DNA from: Zobellia alginiliquefaciens | GTDB lineage: Bacteria > Bacteroidota > Bacteroidia > Flavobacteriales > Flavobacteriaceae | Direction of reading: 5' to 3' | DNA: 64,000 nucleotides | Assembly (NCBI RefSeq): GCF_029323795.1 | Contig: NZ_CP119758.1 | Coordinates: 4,464,001-4,528,000 of the forward strand | Part shown: positions 9,443 to 17,304 of the stretch, piece after piece | How the letters are laid out: each line of letters starts with the position of its first letter | How positions within the stretch are numbered: position 1 is the stretch's first letter | Program-made: the position numbers and the translations under genes | The notes under the pieces: generated by a model | What the model saw: the letters and a program-made list of their open reading frames with translations, nothing else | The model's database searches: none | What the model was told of the DNA's origin: nothing

Positions 9443-10726
9443 ATGCAGAAATATAAAATTTTAATTGCTTCTGCGCTCATTGTTTTTACGCTGTCAGCGC
9501 TTACGTCCCGAGTATTTCGTTCAGAATCAGAAACTAAAGTCCAAAAAGCAGAAACCGCAGTTACCACTTCGGAAAAAGCTCCCCGAAATACAAAAGAAAT
9601 TCACCTTTACGCTTCCCGACAAAAGGATTTACAAACTGCCTTAAAGGCTTATTTTAAGAAAGCAATTGCCAAAGGAGATGTTGTTGGGGCAGGAGTGAGC
9701 ATTGTAAAAGGAGATTCTATATTAATCTCAGACGGATTTGGAAGAAAGAATAGTGTTGAGAATAATACCGTAAATGGCGAGACTGTTTTTAGGCTAGGTT
9801 CATTATCCAAAGGGTTTGCAGGTATGTTAGCGGCAAATATTAAGGACGAAGGAAAAATAAACTGGACGGACCGGGTAAGCGATTACCTTCCGGAGTTTGA
9901 ATTGGGCGATGGTTCCAATACCAAAAATGTTACCCTGGCCAATATTCTTTCGCATACTTCCGGGACACCGTACCACAGTTATACTAATTTGGTAGAAGCA
10001 GGCCTTCCTTTAAACGATATTGCCAAACGTTTTAAAGAGGTGATGCCCATTAGTAAGCCGGGAATTATGTATAGCTATCAAAACGCCATGTTCGCGCTTT
10101 GTGGCGAAATGATGAAAAAAGCTACGGGTAAAAAGATAAACACACTTTTAGATGACCGCTTTTTTAAGCCGTTGGAAATGTGTACTACCTCTACAGATTA
10201 TGAAACCCTAACGCACGAGCTTAATATTGCTATGCCACATGTAAAAATCAGACATGGTTGGAGAGCGGCTAAAATTAGGGACAACTACTACAATGCGGTT
10301 GCAGCAGGGGGAATAAGCTCTAACGCGCATGATATGGGCCGTTGGATGCGTTTTTTATTAGGACACAATCCTGATATTATGAAGAGCGATGCCATAAACG
10401 AGGCATTTAATCCGTTTATAGAAATTTCAGGACATAGTAAATACTACCAAAGATGGCCAGGCCACACTAGATCTTATTACGGATTTGGATGGAGAATCCA
10501 TAAATTCACCGAAGGCGATAGCAATTTTGAAAAAACCATCTGGCACCACGGTGGAAGCGTGAACAACTACAGGAATGAAATTGCCGTGTATCCGGAGGCC
10601 GATTTAGGTATCTGTGTGCTATTGAACAACAATTCGCCCATTGCCAAAACGGTGATTCCGGATTTGTACGAGATAGTAAAAGAAGTCTACAAAAAAGACG
10701 AAGTAGCCACTCAAAAGATGCTTTAG
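9443..10726 (+). CDS. serine hydrolase, beta-lactamase class C/PBP4* family
   Basis: Exported beta-lactamase-fold serine hydrolase of 427 residues, starting at the ATG at 9443 with a hydrophobic signal segment (MQKYKILIASALIVFTLSAL). The three active-site motifs are visible: SLSK (SxxK), YQN (YxN, in MYSYQNAMF) and HHGG (in WHHGGSVNNY). Such proteins include penicillin-binding proteins, esterases and D-aminopeptidases; beta-lactam hydrolysis cannot be inferred. A GTG 24 codons upstream would extend the frame but destroys the signal peptide. The 3' end meets the convergent alpha/beta hydrolase gene 4 bp away. Confidence 0.88.
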   Translation: MQKYKILIASALIVFTLSALTSRVFRSESETKVQKAETAVTTSEKAPRNTKEIHLYASRQKDLQTALKAYFKKAIAKGDVVGAGVSIVKGDSILISDGFGRKNSVENNTVNGETVFRLGSLSKGFAGMLAANIKDEGKINWTDRVSDYLPEFELGDGSNTKNVTLANILSHTSGTPYHSYTNLVEAGLPLNDIAKRFKEVMPISKPGIMYSYQNAMFALCGEMMKKATGKKINTLLDDRFFKPLEMCTTSTDYETLTHELNIAMPHVKIRHGWRAAKIRDNYYNAVAAGGISSNAHDMGRWMRFLLGHNPDIMKSDAINEAFNPFIEISGHSKYYQRWPGHTRSYYGFGWRIHKFTEGDSNFEKTIWHHGGSVNNYRNEIAVYPEADLGICVLLNNNSPIAKTVIPDLYEIVKEVYKKDEVATQKML

Positions 10727-10730
10727 CCCC

Positions 10731-11729
10731 CTATTCCTTTAAAAACTGAACCAAAGGTTTTATAAACCGCTCAAAACTCTCTATGTGAGGCAAGTGACCA
10801 ATGTTGTCAATTTCTACCAATTGCGCGTTGGGAATACGTTCTTGGGTTGTTTTGCCCAGTTGGCTGTAAAGCCCCATAGTTTTTCGGACTTCCTCCGAAA
10901 CCAAGGGTTTGCCCAAAGCCGTTCTGTCTCGCGTACCGATGATTAATAAGGTTTTAGCTTCTATATTTTTAAACTCGTATACTACGGGTTGGGTAAAAAT
11001 CATATCATACGTGAGGGCGGCATTCCAGGCTATTTTTTCATAATCGGCATTTTTGGTCCAGCCTGCCAAAAGGTTCACCCATTGGTCATATTCAGGCTTC
11101 CATTTGTTATCATAGTAACTTTCTAACTGGTATTTTTTGATGCTCTCGTAATCTTTCTTCAATTCATTCTTATACCACCATTCTACAGGTTTGTAGGGTA
11201 CTTTCAGTTTCCAGTCCTCTAGGCCAATGGGGTTTTCCAAAATCAATTTCTCCGTAGTATCGGGAAACATTAAAGCAAAGCGTGTAGCGACCATCCCTCC
11301 CATAGAATGCCCTAAAATGGCTGTTTTTGAAATGGATAAACTGTCCAACAAGCTTTTGGTGTTTTGTGCCAATTGCTGAAACGTATAATGAAAATGGTCG
11401 GGTTTTGAAGACTTTCCAAAACCTATTTGATCAGGAACAACAACACGGAACCCTTCTTTAGTCAATGCATCAATCGTCGTTTTCCAATAGGCACCGTTAA
11501 AGTTTTTACCGTGTAGCAAAAGAACGTTCTTACCGTTGTAGTCGTCCGGTTGCACATCCATATAGGCCATTTTTAAGGTCTGCTTCTGATTGTTCACCGT
11601 TATATCGGATACGGGAAGAGGATACTCATAATTAGCCAGTTCAATATCTAGCCATTGCAGTTCTTCCGATTGCGCGTTTGTAAACTGAAAGGCTATGGTT
11701 ACAAGCAGTAGGATATATATTTTCTTCAT
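10731..11729 (-). CDS. secreted alpha/beta fold hydrolase
   Basis: 332-residue hydrolase with an N-terminal signal peptide (MKKIYILLLVTIAFQFTNA). The nucleophile elbow GHSMGG, an oxyanion-hole HGKNFNG segment, an acid in GTRDRTALG and the catalytic His in DNIGHLPHIE make a complete catalytic triad. The sequence resembles haloalkane dehalogenase/epoxide hydrolase-like members acting on small esters or ethers; substrate unknown. The ATG at 11729 is preferred over a start 20 codons earlier because it begins the signal peptide. Confidence 0.87.
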   Translation of the reverse strand: MKKIYILLLVTIAFQFTNAQSEELQWLDIELANYEYPLPVSDITVNNQKQTLKMAYMDVQPDDYNGKNVLLLHGKNFNGAYWKTTIDALTKEGFRVVVPDQIGFGKSSKPDHFHYTFQQLAQNTKSLLDSLSISKTAILGHSMGGMVATRFALMFPDTTEKLILENPIGLEDWKLKVPYKPVEWWYKNELKKDYESIKKYQLESYYDNKWKPEYDQWVNLLAGWTKNADYEKIAWNAALTYDMIFTQPVVYEFKNIEAKTLLIIGTRDRTALGKPLVSEEVRKTMGLYSQLGKTTQERIPNAQLVEIDNIGHLPHIESFERFIKPLVQFLKE

Positions 11730-12051
11730 AGATGAGAGTTTTGATAATTGTCTAAAAGTAAACCTGTAAAGGCTTGCGCAAAAGTACAAGAAGGGAATTC
11801 AAAAATTGGTTGCTATCAAAATGAATTTGAACCAAATACCACATATTCAAAACATCTATACATCTGAACCCCTGTAATGTTATACTATGGATGAAAAACG
11901 CCAGGCTATAAAAAAGAACTTACCATCTGGAATACATATGTATTGTATTAAACCAAAAACGTTTTAGGTCAAATTAAATAGATAGCGGTGTTTAAATTAG
12001 TTTCGATTTGTTAGACAATAATTTTCCGACAGGATATAAAATATACATGCT
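11730..12051. other. intergenic region with divergent promoters
   Basis: 322 bp between the alpha/beta hydrolase (minus) and P450 (plus) start codons. It must hold promoters for both genes. I see no coding frame and no strong palindrome; the sequence is AT-rich with no clear TAnnTTTG element at standard distance from either start. Confidence 0.4.
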
Positions 12052-13287
12052 ATGGATAGTACTTTAGGAATTGCAATAAGTGGATACAATAATTTTTTAC
12101 GTCAGTTCAATAAAGAAAATACAGACGTTATAAATACAACTATATTATTTCAGAATACCCATGTTATAAGAGGGGAGAAGGCCGCGGAACTTTTCTATGA
12201 CCAAGATAAGTTTACTAGGGAAGGGGCGACCCCTGATCGATTCAAAAAAACATTGTTTGGTAAAGGTGGGGTTCAAGGTCTTAACGGAGAAGCGCATGTA
12301 CATCGTAAAAACCTGTTTATGCGTGAAATGACACCGGAATCCATTACTATATTTAAACAACATTTTATTAGAATATGGCACCAGTATCTAGAAAACTGGC
12401 AGAAAACTGAGGAAATTGTACTGTTCAGCGAAATGGAAAAAATTCTGACCGAGGCAGCTTGCTTATGGGTTGGTGTACCATTGCCCGATGAGGAAGTGGA
12501 CTTGAGAGCTGAAGAACTGCATCATATGATCGATGGTGCCGGTGCCCTGGGTACACGGCATTACAAAGGCAAAGCGAGTAGAAAGAAAGCTGAGGATTGG
12601 ATAACGTCTTTGGTAGAAGAAGAACGAAAGAAAGCTCCGGAGAATAATAATCCAGAAAACCAGACCATTTTACAGCGTTTTAGTGAATATAAAGATTTGG
12701 AAGGCAATCTGTTGGATGCCCAAACGGTAAGTGTTGAGTTACTGAACCTAATACGTCCTATTGTAGCGATAGCAAGATACATTGTTTTTATTGGGAAAGC
12801 CGTACACGAAAATCCGCAGTACTTGGAAAGATTACGAAAGAACGAAGATAACTTTCAGTGGCTGTTCGTGCAGGAGGTGAGACGTTTTTACCCATTCTTC
12901 CCCTATACCGCCGCAATAGTAAAAAATACCTTTACTTGGCAGGATACTGAATTTCAAGAAGGTTCTAGGGTATTGTTAGATTTGTATGCTACCAACCACG
13001 ACCCCAAAAGGTGGAACGAACCTTCCGTTTTTAATCCGGACCGTTTTAGTTCGTGGAGTGGTTGCCCTTATGATTTTGTGCCCCAAGGTGGCGGTGACCA
13101 CGAGCATAACCACAGATGTGCCGGCGAATGGGTTACCATAGATATTATGAAGTCCGCTTTGGACTTTTTGGTGAATACCATAGTTTACAGGGTTCCAGAA
13201 CAGAATTTAAATATGAATCTTGCTCGTTTTCCCGCTATCCCGCAAAGTCGCTTTAAAATGACCGAAATATCAAGGAGAGTATCGTAA
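12052..13287 (+). CDS. CYP152-family cytochrome P450 (fatty-acid peroxygenase)
   Basis: 411-residue soluble P450 that closely follows the BS-beta/OleT pattern: Arg235-Pro236 in IRPIVAIARY (carboxylate-binding Arg), QEVRRFYPFFPY (ExxR helix) and the haem Cys356 in HNHRCAGEW after QGGGDHEH. CYP152 enzymes use H2O2 to hydroxylate or decarboxylate fatty acids, with no reductase. At the position where decarboxylating OleT has His85 this protein has Gln75 (GGVQGLNG), as in BS-beta, which favours alpha/beta-hydroxylation. It stands alone, with no reductase or ferredoxin neighbour, consistent with a peroxygenase. Confidence 0.92.
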   Translation: MDSTLGIAISGYNNFLRQFNKENTDVINTTILFQNTHVIRGEKAAELFYDQDKFTREGATPDRFKKTLFGKGGVQGLNGEAHVHRKNLFMREMTPESITIFKQHFIRIWHQYLENWQKTEEIVLFSEMEKILTEAACLWVGVPLPDEEVDLRAEELHHMIDGAGALGTRHYKGKASRKKAEDWITSLVEEERKKAPENNNPENQTILQRFSEYKDLEGNLLDAQTVSVELLNLIRPIVAIARYIVFIGKAVHENPQYLERLRKNEDNFQWLFVQEVRRFYPFFPYTAAIVKNTFTWQDTEFQEGSRVLLDLYATNHDPKRWNEPSVFNPDRFSSWSGCPYDFVPQGGGDHEHNHRCAGEWVTIDIMKSALDFLVNTIVYRVPEQNLNMNLARFPAIPQSRFKMTEISRRVS

Positions 13288-13332
13288 CAATCAATTAGCC
13301 ATACATCAGGTGACAGCCCAAAACAATATAGG

Positions 13333-14145
13333 TTATTGCTTTGGGCAGTCGCCCATGATTAACGGATAAGTAGAGGTGAACGTTATGACGGAACGGTCTT
13401 TGAACTTTGTTCCGGTCTCATCCATAGGACCATAACCTTCAATAAGGGCATTGTCTTTTATCATAAAAGCGACTTCACGTATGCTTTTCTTTCCTTCCGA
13501 TTGAAATGTATAGTCTCCAATCAATTTATTGTCTTCTACCTTTCCTGAAAAATGACCGGTATTGGCATCTTTTTCATGTAAAACATAGTTGAGTTCGCCC
13601 TTTACTTTATTTCCCTTTACCTCGGTAATGTTGAATGCCAAACTGTTGTTGGTATCACTAAACCCGTAACAACCAGGTTGAAGGCTATCGCTTGTATTTG
13701 CTGAGGCATTGGCTGAACCATTTTCAACCGGTTTAAACCGCATCATAGAAACATCGCCCATCAAAAGGTTCAGTTTACCTTCATCATCCATACGGTAGGC
13801 CGTTATTTGTTTTATGGTTTTCAAAAAGAACGATTCCCCTTGGCCACAGAACATCATTGTAGTGGGGCCTGGTTCACCAAAAGAAAGTTTGTTGCCATTA
13901 ATGGTAAATGGGGCGGAGTAGCCATTACAACTGTTGGTACCCTGAACACGACCTGTTGCTTCTACAAATGTAATCCGCGGCTTACGGTCTGGGTATAGCC
14001 CCTGAAAAGCAATACGGGGCCCGAAAAGATATTCCAGCTCCCAAAGGGTGCCGTAGAGTTTATTGTCTACCGTTTTTTTAGTGGATGAACAGGAGGTAAG
14101 AACAATGGTAAGGACTGCTATAAATAGGGCAGTGGGTTTTTTCAT
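13333..14145 (-). CDS. META domain-containing lipoprotein
   Basis: 270-residue lipoprotein with lipobox LTSC at residues 16-19. Residues about 30-140 form a META/HslJ-like domain (GTLWELEYL, a later GRVQGTNSCNGYSAPF motif and METs-type TMMFCGQ). The C-terminal 120 residues are a separate beta-rich region (PGCYGFSDTNNSLAFNI...) seen in other flavobacterial lipoproteins and lacking a known function. META domains are linked to heat-shock-type outer membrane stress. It is convergent with the P450 gene and likely monocistronic. Confidence 0.85.
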   Translation of the reverse strand: MKKPTALFIAVLTIVLTSCSSTKKTVDNKLYGTLWELEYLFGPRIAFQGLYPDRKPRITFVEATGRVQGTNSCNGYSAPFTINGNKLSFGEPGPTTMMFCGQGESFFLKTIKQITAYRMDDEGKLNLLMGDVSMMRFKPVENGSANASANTSDSLQPGCYGFSDTNNSLAFNITEVKGNKVKGELNYVLHEKDANTGHFSGKVEDNKLIGDYTFQSEGKKSIREVAFMIKDNALIEGYGPMDETGTKFKDRSVITFTSTYPLIMGDCPKQ

Positions 14146-14262
14146 GGAATTGCTAGTTAGGGTTTGTAAGGTGAAAAATAACCTATTTCAAAGAAAGTCA
14201 ACCAACAATACGATCAAAGACTTTGTTAATTTTCCGATACTATTTTTAAAGTGTTATTGTTG

Positions 14263-14337
14263 AAGGTTTTGTTAAAAACCTTACAGATTTCTGTAAGATA
14301 GATTTTGTTAATAGGTGTATCTTACAGGTCTTGTAAA
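14263..14337. promoter_or_regulatory. cluster of CTTACAG inverted repeats
   Basis: AAGGTTTT-gtta-AAAACCTT (14263-14282) overlaps CTTACAG-attt-CTGTAAG (14280-14297), and a related CTTACAG with degenerate partner TTGTAA occurs at 14321-14336. The cluster lies between the META lipoprotein (minus) and the accessory gene at 14395 (plus). The repeated half-site suggests an operator for an unknown regulator; a hairpin role in RNA is equally possible. Confidence 0.35.
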
Positions 14338-14394
14338 AGAGATATAAAGCAACTTGTTGCTTGATATGATTGTTAGCAAATATTATGACAAAAT

Positions 14395-15552
14395 ATGGAA
14401 CATGAAAAATACTTTCAATATTTCGACAGAGCCGTATTAAATTACTATCGAGCAAATTCCCATGCTTATCATTTAATTGAAGATGATATGGGCGGAGAAA
14501 TTCGCATTTCAGATAATTGGGATGAAAATTTAAGTGAAGAACATCCATATATTGAATTCAAATTTGCATTTAGAAAATTAGAAAATAATTTCGTTTGTAT
14601 TGCAGCATTCATGCCTTCTTTTAAAGATAAAATTTCTGAGAAAGACCACGCAAAATGGATTGCTTTTTATATTAAAAACCCATCGTTTCATAAAGTAAAC
14701 AAAGGATTTGAGAGATGGACAAAACGATATTTGGATGGTTCTTGGGATGTAATGGATGGTCCAAAAATTGGAATTCAACGAGAATTAAAACTTATTAATT
14801 CAATTACCGAAACTAAACTGAACCACAAATTATTTAAGCAAGATGAATATAGGTTAGTAAACTATCCAGCTGCTGAAAATAGTGAAGAATACACGAAATC
14901 AATATTAGAACTTTATAGACTGGTTATCGATGGAATAGAAAAGAACTGCCTAATTAAAATTGCAAAAGAACAAAACATTACTCTGAAAGATGAGGGAAAA
15001 CGTTTAAATAGTTTTAAAGAAATAATTCCTAGTAATCTACAATCCGAAATATATACGCCATTCCACAAAATAAATAGAAAGAGAATGCCCATTCATGGTA
15101 TCCCTTCCAAAGGCATAACTCCTTATGCTGCATTTGAAACATTTAATTCTGATTTAGAAGATATATTTAGTGCTTTAAAAGAATTAAAAAATCTATTTGA
15201 AATAGTTTTTGATTTGGATTCAGAATCATGCTTACAAAGACTAGAGTCTTTGTCAATATTTCCAAAATTTGACAAACCACCAAGGCCTGAATTTAAGTTA
15301 GAGGAAGCTTTAAAAATGAAAGGAAAAACAATTGAAAGCATTGAATTTGGAGAAACTAAATTCCATAAAGATGTACATGCGGGAGAAGGTATAAATATAT
15401 ATTTTACTGATGGTACCGCTGTTAGTTTACAAATTGGTTCAAATGCATACAATATTGCGTCCAAGTACAACGAGATAAATCCGCCAGATATTCATACCGA
15501 TATTATGTTGTTTTGGGCGGAAAAATTACGCAAGAAGAACGAAAAAAAATAA
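14395..15552 (+). CDS. hypothetical protein of an AT-rich accessory segment
   Basis: 385-residue soluble protein that I do not recognise. The N-terminal part is acidic and aromatic (HAYHLIEDDMGGEIRISDNW), the middle is helical and charged, and the last 70 residues hold a beta-rich block (IESIEFGETKFHKD, EGINIYFTDGTAVSLQIG). No signal peptide or membrane segment. The coding sequence is visibly more AT-rich than the flanking genes, and a ~113-bp repeat follows 30 bp after its stop, so it may be a laterally acquired cassette gene. No function is proposed. Confidence 0.75.
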   Translation: MEHEKYFQYFDRAVLNYYRANSHAYHLIEDDMGGEIRISDNWDENLSEEHPYIEFKFAFRKLENNFVCIAAFMPSFKDKISEKDHAKWIAFYIKNPSFHKVNKGFERWTKRYLDGSWDVMDGPKIGIQRELKLINSITETKLNHKLFKQDEYRLVNYPAAENSEEYTKSILELYRLVIDGIEKNCLIKIAKEQNITLKDEGKRLNSFKEIIPSNLQSEIYTPFHKINRKRMPIHGIPSKGITPYAAFETFNSDLEDIFSALKELKNLFEIVFDLDSESCLQRLESLSIFPKFDKPPRPEFKLEEALKMKGKTIESIEFGETKFHKDVHAGEGINIYFTDGTAVSLQIGSNAYNIASKYNEINPPDIHTDIMLFWAEKLRKKNEKK

Positions 15553-15581
15553 CGCTTGCCAACACAGATGCTAAACGTAAT

Positions 15582-15695
15582 GGCGACTTCAGGGCAGAAC
15601 CGAAAGCTCTGAGTACATTTATTGTGTCGCTAAATCTTATGGATTTAGCTTTGGACAAGAAGAAATAAAACTAAACAATACGCTTTAACCTCGGT
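15582..15695. repeat. cassette-type intergenic repeat, copy 1
   Basis: Aligns with copy 2 at 16502-16614 over about 113 bp with one 1-bp indel; an exact 34-bp core lies at 15617-15650. Within the core GCTAAATC-ttatg-GATTTAGC (15629-15649) forms a perfect 8-bp stem with a 5-nt loop. The copies are 920 bp apart and bracket a single CPBP protease gene. Confidence 0.8.
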
Positions 15696-15712
15696 AATAG
15701 AAAATACCTTGT

Positions 15713-16471
15713 ATGGATAAAAAATCTATAAGAAAAGACTATTTTAATTTTTTGCGAAATCCTACGTATGAGAAAAAGATTGAGGTAACCCCTTCTCGTA
15801 AATTAGTTATTTTATTTAAGGTTTTTGTATTGACTTACTTAGGAATATTTATTGTTACAATCCCGGAAACGATTCTGGTACACTTTGAAGTGTTTAAACC
15901 AGTTGAGATGAAATCAATTAAGATTTATGATTCCATAGTACAGCAAAGCAGTTATAAACCATATTTTCTCTTACTATCTGTTATCATTTATCCAATCTTA
16001 GAGGAGATTTCATTTAGACTACCATTAACTAATTTTAATGTAAGAAATTTTAAAATTTCGTTTTCGGTACTTAGTGGACTGCTAATTTCTTTTTTACTTG
16101 TTGATATTCTATGGTGGCCTTCCACTAACATTACATTTTTTTTACTCGGGATCTTCTACATTTTAGTTATAAGTTGTATTGTTTTCATTTTATTGAACTA
16201 CAAACGTGATGCATTTGTTAATTTAAAAATAAGATGGAATCAGAAACCAAATATTATATTTTATTCAAATGCAACTTTATTTGCATTCATGCATATCTTC
16301 AACTTAGACTTAGATATTTATGACGTAATTTTTTTACCTCTAATTTTGCTGCCTTTTTTTATATTTGGTATTAATTTCGGCTATGTTCGAATTCGATTGG
16401 GATTAAAATATTCTATTTTATTGCATATGGTAATCAATGGGTTAGTGCTTGGTCTAAGAGAGCTGGCATAG
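15713..16471 (+). CDS. CPBP family intramembrane glutamic endopeptidase
   Basis: 252-residue membrane protein with about six to seven hydrophobic segments. The CPBP/CAAX-protease motifs are visible: EExxxR as Glu97-Glu98...Arg102 (EEISFRLPL), a His in FAFMHIFNLD and a third motif in LLHMVINGL. Such proteases mature peptides or serve in bacteriocin self-immunity. The gene lies precisely between two copies of a hairpin-containing repeat and is strongly AT-rich, so it looks like one unit of a cassette series. Substrate unknown. Confidence 0.85.
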   Translation: MDKKSIRKDYFNFLRNPTYEKKIEVTPSRKLVILFKVFVLTYLGIFIVTIPETILVHFEVFKPVEMKSIKIYDSIVQQSSYKPYFLLLSVIIYPILEEISFRLPLTNFNVRNFKISFSVLSGLLISFLLVDILWWPSTNITFFLLGIFYILVISCIVFILLNYKRDAFVNLKIRWNQKPNIIFYSNATLFAFMHIFNLDLDIYDVIFLPLILLPFFIFGINFGYVRIRLGLKYSILLHMVINGLVLGLRELA

Positions 16472-16501
16472 TACTATGAGTTAACTAAACTTAAACCCAA
16501 T

Positions 16502-16614
16502 TCGGACTTTAGGGCTAAACCGAAAGGTCTGCGTATATTTATTGTGTCGCTAAATCTTATGGATTTAGCTCTGGATAAGAAAAATAAAACTAAACAATAA
16601 GCTTTAGCTTCGTG
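16502..16614. repeat. cassette-type intergenic repeat, copy 2
   Basis: Second copy of the repeat at 15582-15695, with the same exact 34-bp core (16537-16570) and the same GCTAAATC/GATTTAGC hairpin (16549-16569). It follows the stop codon of the CPBP gene by 30 bp, as copy 1 follows the preceding gene by about 30 bp. Confidence 0.8.
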
Positions 16615-16696
16615 CTAAGACAGGAATGAAAGGTTTCCTTGCCAGCCTTCTTGCCATAGTCTCATTGACGTAAAACATTTGTCAAACGAAATCTGA

Positions 16697-17101
16697 ATGG
16701 AAATTTTCAATCAAACAGACATAAAAAAATACTATCAAATATTCGGATATGCAAACCTTATTTTCAGTATTCTTCTTGTCATTTTTTTAACTGACATTGA
16801 TTTTAAAGAACGGATTTTTGCTCTTATATCAATTAATGTTGGATTTCATATGCTCTATTGGTTTTTTTCAAGTCTTTCAAAGGACTCAACTCGAATGAAC
16901 AATAGTTTTAATAAAATTATGGGAACAGGAATGTTAAAGATTTTTGCTGTTTTTGGAATAATATGCTCATTCACAATAGTTTATTTTTTCATTACAAACG
17001 CCATTTCTGAAAAAGAATATGTTGGACTGTTTGGAATATGTATTCCCTTTGGACTTTTTCTCGGTGCATATAAATTATGGACTGATTTAAATAATGAATA
17101 A
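16697..17101 (+). CDS. small hypothetical membrane protein
   Basis: 134 residues with four hydrophobic segments (for example ANLIFSILLVIFLTDI, ISINVGFHMLYWFF, IFAVFGIICSFTIVYFF, GLFGICIPFGLFLG). No motif recognised. AT-rich like the two preceding genes on the same strand, and the last of this accessory series before the large minus-strand gene. Function unknown. Confidence 0.7.
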   Translation: MEIFNQTDIKKYYQIFGYANLIFSILLVIFLTDIDFKERIFALISINVGFHMLYWFFSSLSKDSTRMNNSFNKIMGTGMLKIFAVFGIICSFTIVYFFITNAISEKEYVGLFGICIPFGLFLGAYKLWTDLNNE

Positions 17102-17167
17102 AACACGTTTTAGAACATTGGTAACCGTTGCACAACCCCATAATCATTAAAATAACGACTCACATAA

Positions 17168-17193
17168 CCGCTTTTTAGGGCGGGATTTTTTTT
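17168..17193 (+). terminator. possible weak terminator
   Basis: CCGC and GCGG arms (17168-17171 and 17180-17183) around a short loop are followed by ATTTTTTTT. The stem is only about 4 bp, so the call is weak. A second hairpin, CGGTTTTT-ac-AAAAACCG (17257-17274), lies further on. Confidence 0.35.
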
Positions 17194-17304
17194 AAGCACC
17201 AGAACAAACCATTGTTCTCGCAGGACATAGAAACCCACTTTGCAGCTTGTGAAGTCCGGTTTTTACAAAAACCGACAAGACGGCCTTGCCTTCAATACAT
17301 AATA

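Noticed and set aside
15582-16614. True integron attC sites
   Set aside because: The repeats are hairpin-containing and follow genes, but I cannot match the conserved GTTRRRY and RYYYAAC core sites, and no integron integrase is in the window.
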